The notes beneath the pieces are model-generated. The model searched no databases. It saw only the letters and a program-made list of their open reading frames with translations, and had not been told where the DNA came from. From assembly GCA_963664625.1 (NCBI GenBank), contig OY761541.1:248001-312000 (forward strand): a stretch of 64,000 nucleotides of DNA. The letters run 5' to 3'. Numbering within the stretch: the stretch's first letter is position 1; the number at the start of each line of letters is the position of its first letter. Positions 25,296-34,918 of the stretch are shown here, piece after piece. The position numbers and the translations under genes are program-made. The stretch comes from CBDCFV01 sp963664625 (GTDB taxonomy: Bacteria > Chloroflexota > Dehalococcoidia > Lucifugimonadales > UBA3495).

Positions 25296-25868
25296 TCACC
25301 TATCGACACAACAGTCGGCTAGTATCTTCCCGGCCCCCTGTGCCGCTTGCGCAGAGGGATACCAAGCCCATCGAAGTGGGTCCCAATCCCATGCCCAGTT
25401 GAATTCGGCGTCCAATTGCGGCTTTGCCACCCTGCAATCAGGACGATGGAATCTCCCGGTCGTACTTGCAAGGACAACGCTAGCCAACCGCTCAGCTTCT
25501 ATGATGAAGTCACTAACTTCGCGTATCCGGGCCTCAACCCAATCTGGTTGCTCTACCAACCCCCAGTAGAAACATTCCCCATGCAACATGTTCTGGCAAG
25601 CGAAGTAGGTGTTCAGCAACTCTTGGAAGTTTGCGGGGTCATCATGGGCCAGACGGGCCAAGCCCCTGATGACAAAGGGCGACTTGCTGGCCACCTCGCC
25701 GAGGCGGGCAAGCACCAACGCCGTCGTAGCCCTGTTGACAGCACACCACGCCTTTTCCGCTGCGTCCCGGAGGTCTCCCTGTTTCAGCCGCTCGATAGAT
25801 TGGATGTAGATGTGGTTGACGTCCTGGAATATCGTGGGCAAAACGTCTCGGGGCTGCGTGAGCGTCAT
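25296..25868 (-). CDS. HEPN-like helical protein (PaREP1-type)
   Basis: A 190-residue mostly helical protein. Residues 20-60 read SIERLKQGDLRDAAEKAWCA then VNRATTALVLARLGE, the helix-pair pattern of the PaREP1/HEPN-related group. It is a distant relative in pattern of the protein at 38378. The C-terminal third (after residue 150) is Trp- and Asp-rich and not part of the fold. ATG 25868 has GAGGA. No toxin motif (RxxxxH) is clear. Function unknown. Confidence 0.6.
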   Translation of the reverse strand: MTLTQPRDVLPTIFQDVNHIYIQSIERLKQGDLRDAAEKAWCAVNRATTALVLARLGEVASKSPFVIRGLARLAHDDPANFQELLNTYFACQNMLHGECFYWGLVEQPDWVEARIREVSDFIIEAERLASVVLASTTGRFHRPDCRVAKPQLDAEFNWAWDWDPLRWAWYPSAQAAQGAGKILADCCVDR

Positions 25869-25967
25869 CAATGTCCTCGCTTACCACCTGTCTCTTGGGA
25901 AGGCCGCTAAAGCGCATTATGGGTTATTATATCGCTTGACGGCAAACTACCGTAATGGTGGGGGCAC

Positions 25968-27500
25968 ATGGACTACGACTTCATTATCATCGGCGCGGGC
26001 TCCGCCGGATGCGCCTTGGCGTCGCGGCTGTCGGAAGACCCTGACAAATCCGTCCTGCTGCTGGAGGCCGGGCCGGACTACCCGGACCCGGCGTTGCTGC
26101 CCGACGAAATCAGGTACGACTCGAACCAAGCAGCGTCCGAGGTAAACGCTCCTCACAATTGGTCCCTGGTGGGTTACGGAGCGGCCGGTTCATCTACCGA
26201 ACTCCCCGTAGCCCGGGGTAAGGTCACCGGCGGCACCAGCGCCATCAACCACCAGATTTTTCTTCGCGGCGCGCCCGAAGATTACGACCATTGGGCGTCG
26301 CTGGGCAACGATGAGTGGGGATACGAGAACGTCTTGCCCTACTTCAGGAAGCTGGAGACCGACCTGGACATCCGGGACGATTTCCACGGTTCCGAAGGCC
26401 CCATCCCGGTGCGGCGGCACCATAAAGAGCACTGGCTGCCCCTTCAAGCGGCGTTTTACCGCGCCTGCCGGGACACCGGGTTTCCCGATGACCCGGATAT
26501 GAACCACCCCGACACTACCGGCGTTGGGCAGGTGCCATTGAACAATCCCAACGGTGTCCGCATGAGCACGGCGTTGGGATACTTGGATGCCTGCCGCCAC
26601 CGGCTGAACCTGACCATAAGGGCAAACGTGCTTGTCAAACGGGTACTGTTTGCCGGAGGAAAGGCCGTGGGCGTGGAAGTGGAAAGCGGCAGGGAAACCT
26701 TTCAGGTACAGGGGCAAGACATCATTCTAAGCGCCGGAGCGGTAGCCTCGCCCCAGCTCTTGATGCTATCCGGGGTGGGACCCGAAGACCAATTGAAGGA
26801 AGTGGGCATCCCGGTGGTGCGAAATGTGCCGGGGGTGGGCCGGAACATGATGAACCACCCCTCGGTCTCATTAAGATTCAAACCGGCGCACGACTATACA
26901 TTGGAACCCGACTCTCCCAGGAACCAGGTGGGCCTGCGTTTCGCCGCGCCGGGGTCGGTTGACCGGAACGACATACAGGTGCAGCCGTTGACCTCGGGGC
27001 CGGCGGGTCGGGAAGCGGAGCAAATCAGCGTCGGCTGTCGCCTGGAACTGCCGCGCAGCATGGGCGAACTCCGCTTGACCTCCGCCGACGCCAAGGTGCA
27101 GCCCCGGCTGGACTACCGCTTCTTGGAAGACGATTGGGACCGTCAACGCCTGCGCGAGGCGGTCCGCGTGTGCGTCGACTTGTTCCGGCACGAGGCTTTC
27201 CAAGACTTGATCGAAAGCCTGATTGCTCCGGCAGCAAACGACCTGGAGTCGGATGACGGCCTGGATTCCTGGATCGCCCGGAACGTCAGCATCGCCGGAC
27301 ACACCTCGGGTACCTGCAAGATGGGCACAGAGAACGACGACATGGCGGTGGTAGACCAGTATTGCCGGGTGAGGGGAGTGAGCAACCTGCGGGTGATAGA
27401 CGCATCGGTCATGCCGACGGTCCCGCGGGCCAACACCAACGCGACGGCGATCATGATCGCCGAACGCGCCGCCGACTTCATCCGGCAGCAGGTCAAGTAA
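25968..27500 (+). CDS. GMC-family FAD oxidoreductase
   Basis: A 510-residue glucose-methanol-choline oxidoreductase. It starts YDFIIIGAGSAGCALASRLS with the FAD dinucleotide fold. RGKVTGGTSAINHQIFLRG is GMC signature 1 and GAVASPQLLMLSGVGP signature 2. The active-site His is in VSIAGHTSGTCKMG and the closing NTNATAIMIAERAADFI is typical. It oxidises an alcohol such as choline or a polyethylene glycol-like substrate. A close paralogue begins at 63220. It probably forms a unit with the deacetylase and ligase that follow on the same strand. Confidence 0.93.
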   Translation: MDYDFIIIGAGSAGCALASRLSEDPDKSVLLLEAGPDYPDPALLPDEIRYDSNQAASEVNAPHNWSLVGYGAAGSSTELPVARGKVTGGTSAINHQIFLRGAPEDYDHWASLGNDEWGYENVLPYFRKLETDLDIRDDFHGSEGPIPVRRHHKEHWLPLQAAFYRACRDTGFPDDPDMNHPDTTGVGQVPLNNPNGVRMSTALGYLDACRHRLNLTIRANVLVKRVLFAGGKAVGVEVESGRETFQVQGQDIILSAGAVASPQLLMLSGVGPEDQLKEVGIPVVRNVPGVGRNMMNHPSVSLRFKPAHDYTLEPDSPRNQVGLRFAAPGSVDRNDIQVQPLTSGPAGREAEQISVGCRLELPRSMGELRLTSADAKVQPRLDYRFLEDDWDRQRLREAVRVCVDLFRHEAFQDLIESLIAPAANDLESDDGLDSWIARNVSIAGHTSGTCKMGTENDDMAVVDQYCRVRGVSNLRVIDASVMPTVPRANTNATAIMIAERAADFIRQQVK

Positions 27501-27580
27501 ACGCGGCGGCATAGCTCATCTCCAGTGAACATAATCAACATGTTCGCTGACAAGATCACACGATAATAGGAGCAGCAACC

Positions 27581-28468
27581 ATGATGGAACGCGACTTGAT
27601 TGGCTACGGCATGAACCCGCCGGAGGTTGAGTGGCCCAACGGCGCACGTATCGCGGTGTCGCTGGTGTTGAATTATGAAGAGGGTTCGGAGTATTCGATA
27701 CTTGACGGCGACCCGCACGGCGAGGCGGTTGGGGAGTCTCCCTCGCCGGTGATCCGAGGAGAGCGCGACTTGGCCAACGAGTCATTCTTCGAGTACGGCA
27801 GCAGAGTCGGAGTGTGGCGCATCCTCAACATTTTCGACGAGTACGACGTCAAAGCCACGATGTACGCCTGCGCCCTGGCGCTGGAAAGGAACCCCGAAGT
27901 TGGGCCGGAAATGGTGCGGCGCGGGCACGAAATGATGGGCCACGGCAACCGCTGGGAAGAGTATTACGGCATGGACAGGGATACCGAGAGGGCGGCCATC
28001 CGCAACGCGGTGGATTCCATCGCCCGCACCTCCGGGCAGCGCCCCCTTGGCTGGTATTGCCGGTACGGGCCCAGCCTGAACACCAGGCAGTTAGTGGTGG
28101 AAGAGGGCGGCTTCGAGTACGACAGTAACGCCTATAACGACGACCTGCCTTATTACACCACCGTGGACGGAAACAAGTGGCTGGTCATTCCCTACTCGCT
28201 GGAGGTTAACGACTACGGGTTCTGGAGGGGCCAGCTTTCGACGCCCAGCGACTTTTTCGAGTCGGCTCGCAACTCTTTCGACACCCTCTACCGGGAAGGC
28301 GCCACTCACCCCAAGATGATGTCGGTGGGGTTGCACTGCCGCATCATCGGTAAACCGGCGCGGGCCGCCGCCCTGCGGCAGTTCCTGGAGTACGTGAAGG
28401 AAAAGCCCGACGTGTGGTTCGCGCGGCGGATTGACATAGCGAGGTGGTGGAAGCAGAAGTACCCATAG
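27581..28468 (+). CDS. Polysaccharide deacetylase-family protein (PuuE-like)
   Basis: A 295-residue NodB-fold protein. ARIAVSLVLNYEEGSE has the first strand with Asn and Glu in place of the usual catalytic Asp pair, as in the allantoinase PuuE branch. MMGHGNRWEEY and GWYCRYGPSLNTR are the remaining motifs, and MSVGLHCRIIGKP supplies the late His. The metal ligands of true deacetylases are therefore altered, and hydrolysis of a cyclic amide is more likely. GGAGC precedes the ATG. It follows the GMC gene by about 80 bases. Confidence 0.85.
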   Translation: MMERDLIGYGMNPPEVEWPNGARIAVSLVLNYEEGSEYSILDGDPHGEAVGESPSPVIRGERDLANESFFEYGSRVGVWRILNIFDEYDVKATMYACALALERNPEVGPEMVRRGHEMMGHGNRWEEYYGMDRDTERAAIRNAVDSIARTSGQRPLGWYCRYGPSLNTRQLVVEEGGFEYDSNAYNDDLPYYTTVDGNKWLVIPYSLEVNDYGFWRGQLSTPSDFFESARNSFDTLYREGATHPKMMSVGLHCRIIGKPARAAALRQFLEYVKEKPDVWFARRIDIARWWKQKYP

Positions 28469-28556
28469 GCCGCCGGCTTTCACTGCGTGGGTGCAGACCT
28501 GTCTGTGTTATACTCGGCACTCTGCTACCCGAAAACCGCAGGGCTTGAAGGCAACC

Positions 28557-30227
28557 ATGAGCAACATTGTCGGCCCGGAAGACCCAACCCGGTTGATGTG
28601 GGAAATGTCCTTAGGCGAGTTCCTGGACTCGGTGGCGCGCCGGGATCCGGACAAGGTCTTCGTGGAAATGGGGGGTGAAGCGGTCACCTATGGGAAGTTC
28701 CGCGAGACTGCCCTGCGCACCGCGTCGATGTTCAAGGCGTTGGGCGTATCATCCGGCGACCGGGTGTGCCTGTTCTTGCCCAACTGCTTGGAGTTCCTGT
28801 ACTGCTGGTTTGGGCTGTCCTACCTGGGGGCCATCAGCGTCCCAATAAACACCGCCTACAAGAGGGATGAAACCGCCTACATCCTGAACGATGCCGAGGC
28901 TGTGGGCTTGGTCGCCCATGAATCTTTAACAGACGTGGCAAGCCAAGCCGCGGCGTTGTCTCCCAGCGTAGTCCATAAAATGTTAGTCGCTGAGGAGCGC
29001 GGGCTTCCAGCCCGCCTGCGCTCCACTGGTGATGAATTGCCGGTTGGACCCGGCTGGCGGGACTTCGGCCAAGTCCTCTCAGCGGCGCAACCCGCGACGT
29101 CCCTGCCGCAAGTCTCCCCGCAAGCGGACTCGATGCTGGTCTACACCTCCGGCACCACTGGCAATCCCAAGGGCGTCCGGGTGTCGCACCTGATGTACGT
29201 CGCCGCCGGGCAGGGGTTCGCTCACTGGACCGAGGCCGGCCCGGACGACCGCTTTTTCACCTGCCTTCCCTATTTCCACGCCAACGTACAGTACTACTCG
29301 ACTATGGGCGCATTGGCCAGCGGCGCCACGCTGGTAGTAGTAGACAGGTTCAGCGCCTCGCGGTTCTGGGACCAAGTCCGAGGGGCGAGAGCGACTGTGG
29401 TGAACTTCATCGGCATGATGATGCCGGTGCTGGCCAAGCAATCGGAGTCTCCGCGGGACCGCGACAACGAGGTGCGCCTGTTTTACGGCTCTCCCGCCTT
29501 TGCGCCCGACTTCTTGGAAGCATTTCAAGCCCGGTTCGGCACCGAGATCATCGTGGGATTCGGCATGACGGAGACCTGCTATGGGACTATCGAGAGAATA
29601 GGCGCGCCGCGCAGACCGTCATCATCCGGCCAAGCCCGCCCCCATCCCGACCCTCGTTTCACCAATGAAATACGCATCGTAGACCAGGAAACCTCCACTC
29701 CGCTGGCGCGGGGGCAGGTAGGGGAAGTTACCATACAGAACCCGGCCACCATGTCAGGTTACTGGCGAAACGAAGAGCAGACGGACCAGTCTCTCCGGGA
29801 CGGCTGGCTCTTTACGGGGGACTTGGGCTGGATGGACGACGACGGGTTCCTGTACTACGTCGACCGCAAGAAAGACATCATCCGCAGGCGCGGTGAAAAC
29901 ATCTCTTCCCAGGAAGTGGAGAACGTCATCAAAAGCCATCCCTCGGTGTTGGACTGCGCCGTGATAGCCGTTCCCTCGGAGTTGGGCGAGGACGAGGTGA
30001 AAGCCTACGTAGCGCGGCGGCCGGAGTCGGGATTGGAGCCCGAGGAAGTGGTACGGTGGTGCGCGGAAAACCTGGCCTACTTCAAGGTGCCAAGGTATTT
30101 GGAGATGCGGGACGAGTTGCCGCGCACGCCTAGCCTTCGCGTTCGGAAAGACCTGTTGCGGCAGGAGCGCGAAGACCTCATCGAAGGTTGTTTCGACCGG
30201 GAGGCGGCGGGGATCAAAATACGGTAA
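28557..30227 (+). CDS. AMP-dependent acyl-CoA ligase
   Basis: A 556-residue adenylate-forming enzyme: VYTSGTTGNPKGVRVSHLM (P-loop-like A3), FGMTETCYG (A5), FTGDLGWMDDDGFLYYVDRK (A7-A8) and a C-terminal Lys in LRVRKDLLR. It is closest in layout to crotonobetaine/carnitine-CoA ligases. I chose ATG 28557 with GAAGG upstream; the longer frame to 28491 is unlikely. Context with GMC and deacetylase genes suggests activation of a small acid produced by them, but this is inference. Confidence 0.9.
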   Translation: MSNIVGPEDPTRLMWEMSLGEFLDSVARRDPDKVFVEMGGEAVTYGKFRETALRTASMFKALGVSSGDRVCLFLPNCLEFLYCWFGLSYLGAISVPINTAYKRDETAYILNDAEAVGLVAHESLTDVASQAAALSPSVVHKMLVAEERGLPARLRSTGDELPVGPGWRDFGQVLSAAQPATSLPQVSPQADSMLVYTSGTTGNPKGVRVSHLMYVAAGQGFAHWTEAGPDDRFFTCLPYFHANVQYYSTMGALASGATLVVVDRFSASRFWDQVRGARATVVNFIGMMMPVLAKQSESPRDRDNEVRLFYGSPAFAPDFLEAFQARFGTEIIVGFGMTETCYGTIERIGAPRRPSSSGQARPHPDPRFTNEIRIVDQETSTPLARGQVGEVTIQNPATMSGYWRNEEQTDQSLRDGWLFTGDLGWMDDDGFLYYVDRKKDIIRRRGENISSQEVENVIKSHPSVLDCAVIAVPSELGEDEVKAYVARRPESGLEPEEVVRWCAENLAYFKVPRYLEMRDELPRTPSLRVRKDLLRQEREDLIEGCFDREAAGIKIR

Positions 30228-30263
30228 CAAGGGCTTGCAGCCCCTGCCCCGCCTCCCTCCCCC

Positions 30264-30290
30264 GTCTTTCCCGCGTAGGCGGGAATCCAG
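30264..30290. repeat. Dispersed palindromic repeat, copy 3
   Basis: GTCTTTCCCGC GTAG GCGGGAATCCAG between the ligase and EVE genes; one arm has a single change from the consensus. Confidence 0.8.
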
Positions 30291-30358
30291 GCCGGGGGAC
30301 AGGCCCGTCGAGGGGCAAGGATGGTCCAGGCGCCGATAATTGAAGATGGGAGAAGCCG

Positions 30359-30835
30359 ATGGCAGAACCGCGTTATTGGTTGTTCAAGTCGGAACCGACA
30401 GCCTATTCCTACACCGACTTGGAGAATGAAGCAGACCAGACGGCGGAATGGGACGGTGTGCGCAACTACCAAGCGCGCAACTTCATGCGCGACGATATGA
30501 AAGTGGGAGACCACATACTTTTCTACCACAGCAGCGCCAAGCCCACGGCGGTCATCGGGACGGCCACCATCGTCAAAGAAGCCTATCCCGACAGCACGGC
30601 CTGGGACCCGGTGGACAAGCACTACGATCCCAAGAGCACTCCGGACAACCCTATCTGGCTGATGGTGGATATTAAGGCCGACAAGGCGTTCGACCGCCCC
30701 GTTACCTTGGCCGAGATCAAGCAGAACCCGAAACTGAAGGACATGCTGTTGGTCCGCCGAGGAATGCGGTTGTCCATCCAGCCGGTAACCGCCGATGAAT
30801 GGAATGAGATCGTCTCGCTGGGAAGCCAGACCTAG
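30359..30835 (+). CDS. EVE-domain protein
   Basis: A 158-residue stand-alone EVE domain (PUA-like): RYWLFKSEPTAYSYTDLE, WDGVRNYQARNFMRDDMKVG, ILFYHSSAKPTAVIGTA and LAEIKQNPKLKDMLLVRRG. EVE proteins bind modified bases (5-methylcytosine-type or modified tRNA) and are often linked to RNA modification or anti-phage restriction. The full length matches the ordinary housekeeping form (YP-type thymocyte nuclear protein). No ribosome site is strong. Confidence 0.9.
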   Translation: MAEPRYWLFKSEPTAYSYTDLENEADQTAEWDGVRNYQARNFMRDDMKVGDHILFYHSSAKPTAVIGTATIVKEAYPDSTAWDPVDKHYDPKSTPDNPIWLMVDIKADKAFDRPVTLAEIKQNPKLKDMLLVRRGMRLSIQPVTADEWNEIVSLGSQT

Positions 30836-30924
30836 TTGTTGACATAACCCCGTCCGGCGGCCCCGGCAAAGCACCATTTCCAAGGGCTACTTCCTCATCG
30901 TAAAATACTCCCGAGGAGACTTTG

Positions 30925-32529
30925 TTGAATAACCAGGACACCGGGGCAGCCCAAACCTACCACAACGCCACCAAGCTGGAATACATCAACCTGCGGAACA
31001 AGCCGCCCCTGTTCAAGACCTACTCTCAACTACCAGTCATCCCTCTGCCGACCATCCTTCCCTCTGTAGACATGCCGACCCTTCAAGCTCTGGCCGGACC
31101 CATCAGTTTCCCGGCCGACCGGGCCTCGGCAACGTCGAGTACATTCGACATATCGACTGTCTCCCGGTTGCTGTTCCACACCGCCGGCTTGGTGCGCCAA
31201 GCCATGCTTCCTTCGGCTGGGTTGGTCCAGTACCGGGCCGCGGCCTCGGCCGGGGCGCTTTACCCTATCGACGTTTACTTAGTATGTCAGGACATCCCCG
31301 GACTGGAGGCGGGCGTCTACCACTTCGCGCCGGAGACCTTCGCTCTCAGACCTCTCCGAAAAGGCGACTACCGGGCCGAGTTGGTGGGGGCAACCGGGCA
31401 AGACCAAAGCTTCGCTGCGGCCCCCGCAACCTTGGTGTTCACTGCGACCTTCTGGCGGAGCGCTTGGAAGTACCGGGCCAGGGGATACCGTTACTGCTTC
31501 TGGGACTGCGGAACGATGCTGGCCAATCTGCTAACCCTGTGCTCAGCCTTGGGTCTGCCGGCGGGACTGGTGGCCGGCTTCGTCGACGAGCGGGTGGACA
31601 CCCTGCTCCGGATTCAAGGAGAAGAAGAGAGCAGTATTTGCTTGGTGCCCATAGGCTCGGGGGCGCAGACCCCTGCCATTCTGGACATGGTGGAGCCGGC
31701 CCCGTTGACCCCCGACCGCAGGATCACCGCCGCCGGTCCCATTGACTACCCGGAGACCAGCAGCCTGCACCAAGCATCATGCTTGACGGAGGAGGCTGAG
31801 GTAGCAGCGTGGAGGAGTTCCGAGTCCACCGATGATGAGGAGCAAGGGAACACGGCCTCACATCAGGCATCTGCCACGGGCGGTCTGAACACGCTGGAGT
31901 CGGCCCCGTTGGGAGAGGTGATTCGCAGACGCGGCTCCACCAGGCGATTTTCTCGGGACTCAATTTCCGCCGGTCAACTGGATGCCATCGTCAGAAGCGC
32001 CGCTCGCCATGTCCCTGCTGATTTTCACGACGACGGCGGCAGCTTGATAGACGTCTACCTCATTGTCAATGACGTGGAGGGCGTGCCTTCCGGGTCTTAT
32101 TTCTTCTCTCCCCAGAGCGGCCAGTTGGAGACACTGCGGGAGGGTAATTTCCGCGAAGAGGCCGGCCATCTGTGCTTCGAGCAGGCATTGGGAGCGGATG
32201 CCAGCGTAATAGCCTTCTTTATGGCGGACCTGGAGAAGATACTCGAACAGTACGGCAACCGTGGGTACCGGGCGGCGCAAATGGAGGCCGGAATCTGCGG
32301 CGGGAAAGTTTACCTCAGTGCCCACTCCTTGGGCTTGGGGGCAACGGGCATGACCTTTTACGATGACGACGTCACCGACTTCTTTTCGCCCCACGCCCAA
32401 GGAAAGAGCCTGATGTTCCTGGTTGCCGCAGGCGTGGAGGGACGCCCCAACCGCGTCAGGCCCTTCCGGTCAAGGATCGCCGTGAACCTGGATTCCCGCG
32501 CGCGGGGGGCGAGCAGGGAACTCCCGTAG
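30925..32529 (+). CDS. Double-domain SagB/ThcOx-type nitroreductase
   Basis: A 534-residue protein containing two nitroreductase-like FMN domains (about 60-265 and 325-525). Each has the SagB start pattern: LLFHTAGLVRQAML...RAAASAGALYPIDVYLV in the first and GEVIRRRGSTRRFSRDSISA...IDVYLIV in the second. SagB enzymes oxidise azolines to azoles in RiPP biosynthesis, but no YcaO or precursor gene is nearby. Stand-alone double-domain forms are seen elsewhere in bacteria and have unknown roles. TTG start (30925) with GAGGAG; a TTG one codon earlier is the alternative. Confidence 0.85.
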   Translation: MNNQDTGAAQTYHNATKLEYINLRNKPPLFKTYSQLPVIPLPTILPSVDMPTLQALAGPISFPADRASATSSTFDISTVSRLLFHTAGLVRQAMLPSAGLVQYRAAASAGALYPIDVYLVCQDIPGLEAGVYHFAPETFALRPLRKGDYRAELVGATGQDQSFAAAPATLVFTATFWRSAWKYRARGYRYCFWDCGTMLANLLTLCSALGLPAGLVAGFVDERVDTLLRIQGEEESSICLVPIGSGAQTPAILDMVEPAPLTPDRRITAAGPIDYPETSSLHQASCLTEEAEVAAWRSSESTDDEEQGNTASHQASATGGLNTLESAPLGEVIRRRGSTRRFSRDSISAGQLDAIVRSAARHVPADFHDDGGSLIDVYLIVNDVEGVPSGSYFFSPQSGQLETLREGNFREEAGHLCFEQALGADASVIAFFMADLEKILEQYGNRGYRAAQMEAGICGGKVYLSAHSLGLGATGMTFYDDDVTDFFSPHAQGKSLMFLVAAGVEGRPNRVRPFRSRIAVNLDSRARGASRELP

Positions 32530-32543
32530 GAGACGGGCCCCGC

Positions 32544-34217
32544 CTACAACGACCCGTCGATGCTGACGTCCAGCAACGCCGGTTTGCCGCTGTCGTAGGC
32601 CCGCCGCAACGCCGGCCCAAGCTCGTTGGCGTCTTCCACCTTCTCTCCGGCGACGCCCATCGCCGACGCGATAGCCGCCAAGTCCAACGGATTGGCGAAG
32701 TCCATCCCGACGTATTCGCTCTGCCTTTCCCGGTCATTCTGCATGTGGCGCAGATAGGTGTCCATGTTGACCTTGAGTATCCGGTAAGAGCGGTTGTTAC
32801 AAATGGCGTAGACCACCGGGATGTTGTACAAGGATGCGGTCCACAGGGCCTGAACGGTGTATAACGATGCTCCGTCGCCCACTATCGCCAGCACCGGCCG
32901 GTCGGGATTGGCCAGCTTGACCCCCAGAGCGCCCGGCATACCCCAACCCAAGGCGCCGCCGCGGATTCCGTAGAGGCTCCCCGGATCGTCGAAAGTGAAC
33001 TCCCGCAACAAAGCGCCCCGAGAGGTAATGGCCTCATCCGCGACTATGGTATTCTCCGGCATGGCTTGGGCCAACTCCCGCATCATGCGCTCCACCGGCA
33101 TGGGACTCCGGTCCCAGCGGTCCCGCAGCCGGGACTCGTATTCCTCGTCCGACCGCCGCCGCTGCTCTGTCCATGTCGCGGCCCGCGTAGCCGCCGCTTC
33201 CCGAAGCGACGCGGACATGTCCTGGTCCAGCGCGTCGGCCAGTTCCGCCATGCCCGCCGCCGGGTCTGACAGGATGCCAACTTCAGTCGGGTATATCTTT
33301 TCCAACTCCTTGGCGCTGTTGTCCAAGTGAATCAGCTTGGTGCCTTCCGCCAAAAACGGCTCGGAGACGTAAAGGAAGGACGCAAAGACGTCCGCCCCCA
33401 CCGCCAGCACCACGTCACTGCCCGCCAGCATCCTCGCCGTGGCCGGACTGCTGGTGTTCAGCAGTCCTCCATACAGGCTGTGGCTGGTGGGGAAGTTGAC
33501 CTCGGAAAAGGAGGTGGCGTAGACCCGCGCTCCCAGTTGCTCTGCCACCCTGACGACCTCAGCCACGCCGCCCGCCTGGGCCACCCGGTCTCCCACAAGA
33601 ATGATGGGATTGTCGGCTTGGGCCAGCAAGCGAGAGGCATGGGCGATGGCGTCGGTATCGGGGCGAGTGCGGAAGTACCCTTGGGAAGATGGGTCGATGT
33701 TCACGTCGGCAGTTTCGTCCATCGTATCCCAAGGGAAGGACAGGAACACCGGCCCTGTAGGCGGTGTTTTGGCCTCCTTGTAGGCCCGCCGCACCGCCAT
33801 GGGAATGTCGGACGGATGAAGCACCTGCGCGCTCCACTTGGTGTACTGGTCAGTCATCTCCACCAAGTCCCCGGACAGCGTAGGCTCGGTCAGCAGCATC
33901 CGCGTGTCGGAGTTGCCCGCGGTCAAGACGAGCGGCGTCCCCCCGCGGTAGGCGTTGTACAACGCGCTGATGCCGTTGGCCAGTCCCCCGGCAATGTGGA
34001 TGTTGGCGAAGGCAGGCCGCCCAGTGGCGCGCGCGTACCCGTCGGCCATCCCGACCGCCGTGCCTTCCTGCAGCGCCTGCACGTACTTAATTTGAGGGTA
34101 GTCCTGCAACACGTCCAAAAATGGAGTCTCGCTGGTCCCAGGGTTGCCGAATACATACTCAGCCCCCTCGGCGGCCAGCATCCGGGCCAAAGCCTCTTTT
34201 CCGGTCATTTGCGGCAT
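32544..34217 (-). CDS. Thiamine-diphosphate-dependent enzyme (benzoylformate decarboxylase/acetolactate synthase-like)
   Basis: A 557-residue ThDP enzyme with the usual three domains. FGNPGTSETPFLDVLQ has the N-terminal catalytic Glu, and the ThDP-binding motif is GDGASLYTVQALWTASLYNI...NNRSY. The NPGTxE opening and central domain resemble benzoylformate decarboxylase and oxalyl- or 2-hydroxyacyl-CoA lyase relatives. AGGAAGAG precedes ATG 34217. The product could be an aldehyde from a 2-keto acid; the substrate is unknown. It converges on the SagB-like gene with 14 bases between stops. Confidence 0.9.
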   Translation of the reverse strand: MPQMTGKEALARMLAAEGAEYVFGNPGTSETPFLDVLQDYPQIKYVQALQEGTAVGMADGYARATGRPAFANIHIAGGLANGISALYNAYRGGTPLVLTAGNSDTRMLLTEPTLSGDLVEMTDQYTKWSAQVLHPSDIPMAVRRAYKEAKTPPTGPVFLSFPWDTMDETADVNIDPSSQGYFRTRPDTDAIAHASRLLAQADNPIILVGDRVAQAGGVAEVVRVAEQLGARVYATSFSEVNFPTSHSLYGGLLNTSSPATARMLAGSDVVLAVGADVFASFLYVSEPFLAEGTKLIHLDNSAKELEKIYPTEVGILSDPAAGMAELADALDQDMSASLREAAATRAATWTEQRRRSDEEYESRLRDRWDRSPMPVERMMRELAQAMPENTIVADEAITSRGALLREFTFDDPGSLYGIRGGALGWGMPGALGVKLANPDRPVLAIVGDGASLYTVQALWTASLYNIPVVYAICNNRSYRILKVNMDTYLRHMQNDRERQSEYVGMDFANPLDLAAIASAMGVAGEKVEDANELGPALRRAYDSGKPALLDVSIDGSL

Positions 34218-34298
34218 GGCTATCTCTTCCTTCAACCTTCAGACTATCTCTAAGCTAACTGGCGTCGCGCCCAACGACTTGCAGACCGCGAAAGCATC

Positions 34299-34324
34299 TG
34301 GATTCCCGCCTGCGCGGGAATGAC
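34299..34324. repeat. Dispersed palindromic repeat, copy 4
   Basis: TGGATTCCCGC CTGC GCGGGAATGAC, identical in core to copy 1. Confidence 0.85.
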
Positions 34325-34350
34325 AAGTCGAATGCTACCGAGGTGAAAAT

Positions 34351-34764
34351 CTAATCATCCAAGTAAATCATCCATTCCAGCAGGTTCTGGTCCGGGTCCC
34401 TCGCGTACAGGCTCACCGCCCGCAGCGTGCCCCTGGCCCGCGCCCCCTTGCGCGGCCCCGGCCCCTCGATCACCTCCACCCCGGCCTGCGCCAGCATCGC
34501 TTGACATTCTTCCACCGTGCTGTTCCAAACAAAGCAGATATCGGTGCATCCGGGCACGGCGGTGGGACCCCGCAACGAGGCGGTGTGGCCCTCGGGGTGT
34601 ACGTTGATCTTGGAATCGCCAACCTGAATGGAGAAAATGTTCGCTTTCCCCGCCCGCCATGCCTCTTCATCGTTAATGGCGAACCCCAACCGCTTGTAAA
34701 ATTCCAGCAACTTTTCGGCGTTTGCCGTTGGCATAGCGATGTGGTCGATACTTGCAGTCGCCAT
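34351..34764 (-). CDS. VOC-family (glyoxalase/bleomycin-resistance fold) protein
   Basis: A 137-residue single VOC module pair: SIDHIAMPTANAEKLLEFYK with the first metal His, INVHPEGHTASL, and a late RDPDQNLLEWMIY with the second-half Glu ligand. This is the CatE/FosB-like metal arrangement. GGGAG precedes ATG 34764. It lies just upstream of the ThDP gene on the same strand, with a palindromic repeat between. Substrate unknown. Confidence 0.87.
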   Translation of the reverse strand: MATASIDHIAMPTANAEKLLEFYKRLGFAINDEEAWRAGKANIFSIQVGDSKINVHPEGHTASLRGPTAVPGCTDICFVWNSTVEECQAMLAQAGVEVIEGPGPRKGARARGTLRAVSLYARDPDQNLLEWMIYLDD

Positions 34765-34918
34765 CGTCAACTCCCTTTTCATCCTGAGTCCATCAAAGGA
34801 CTTAAACCGCCCACCGCTGTCGCTAACCCGTCCAAAGACCATCGTTGGCCGACGGTGAGCCAATATTATCCCCCTCCATCGCCTCTGGCAACATGCAGCG
34901 TTCCTGCACAGTGCCGGT

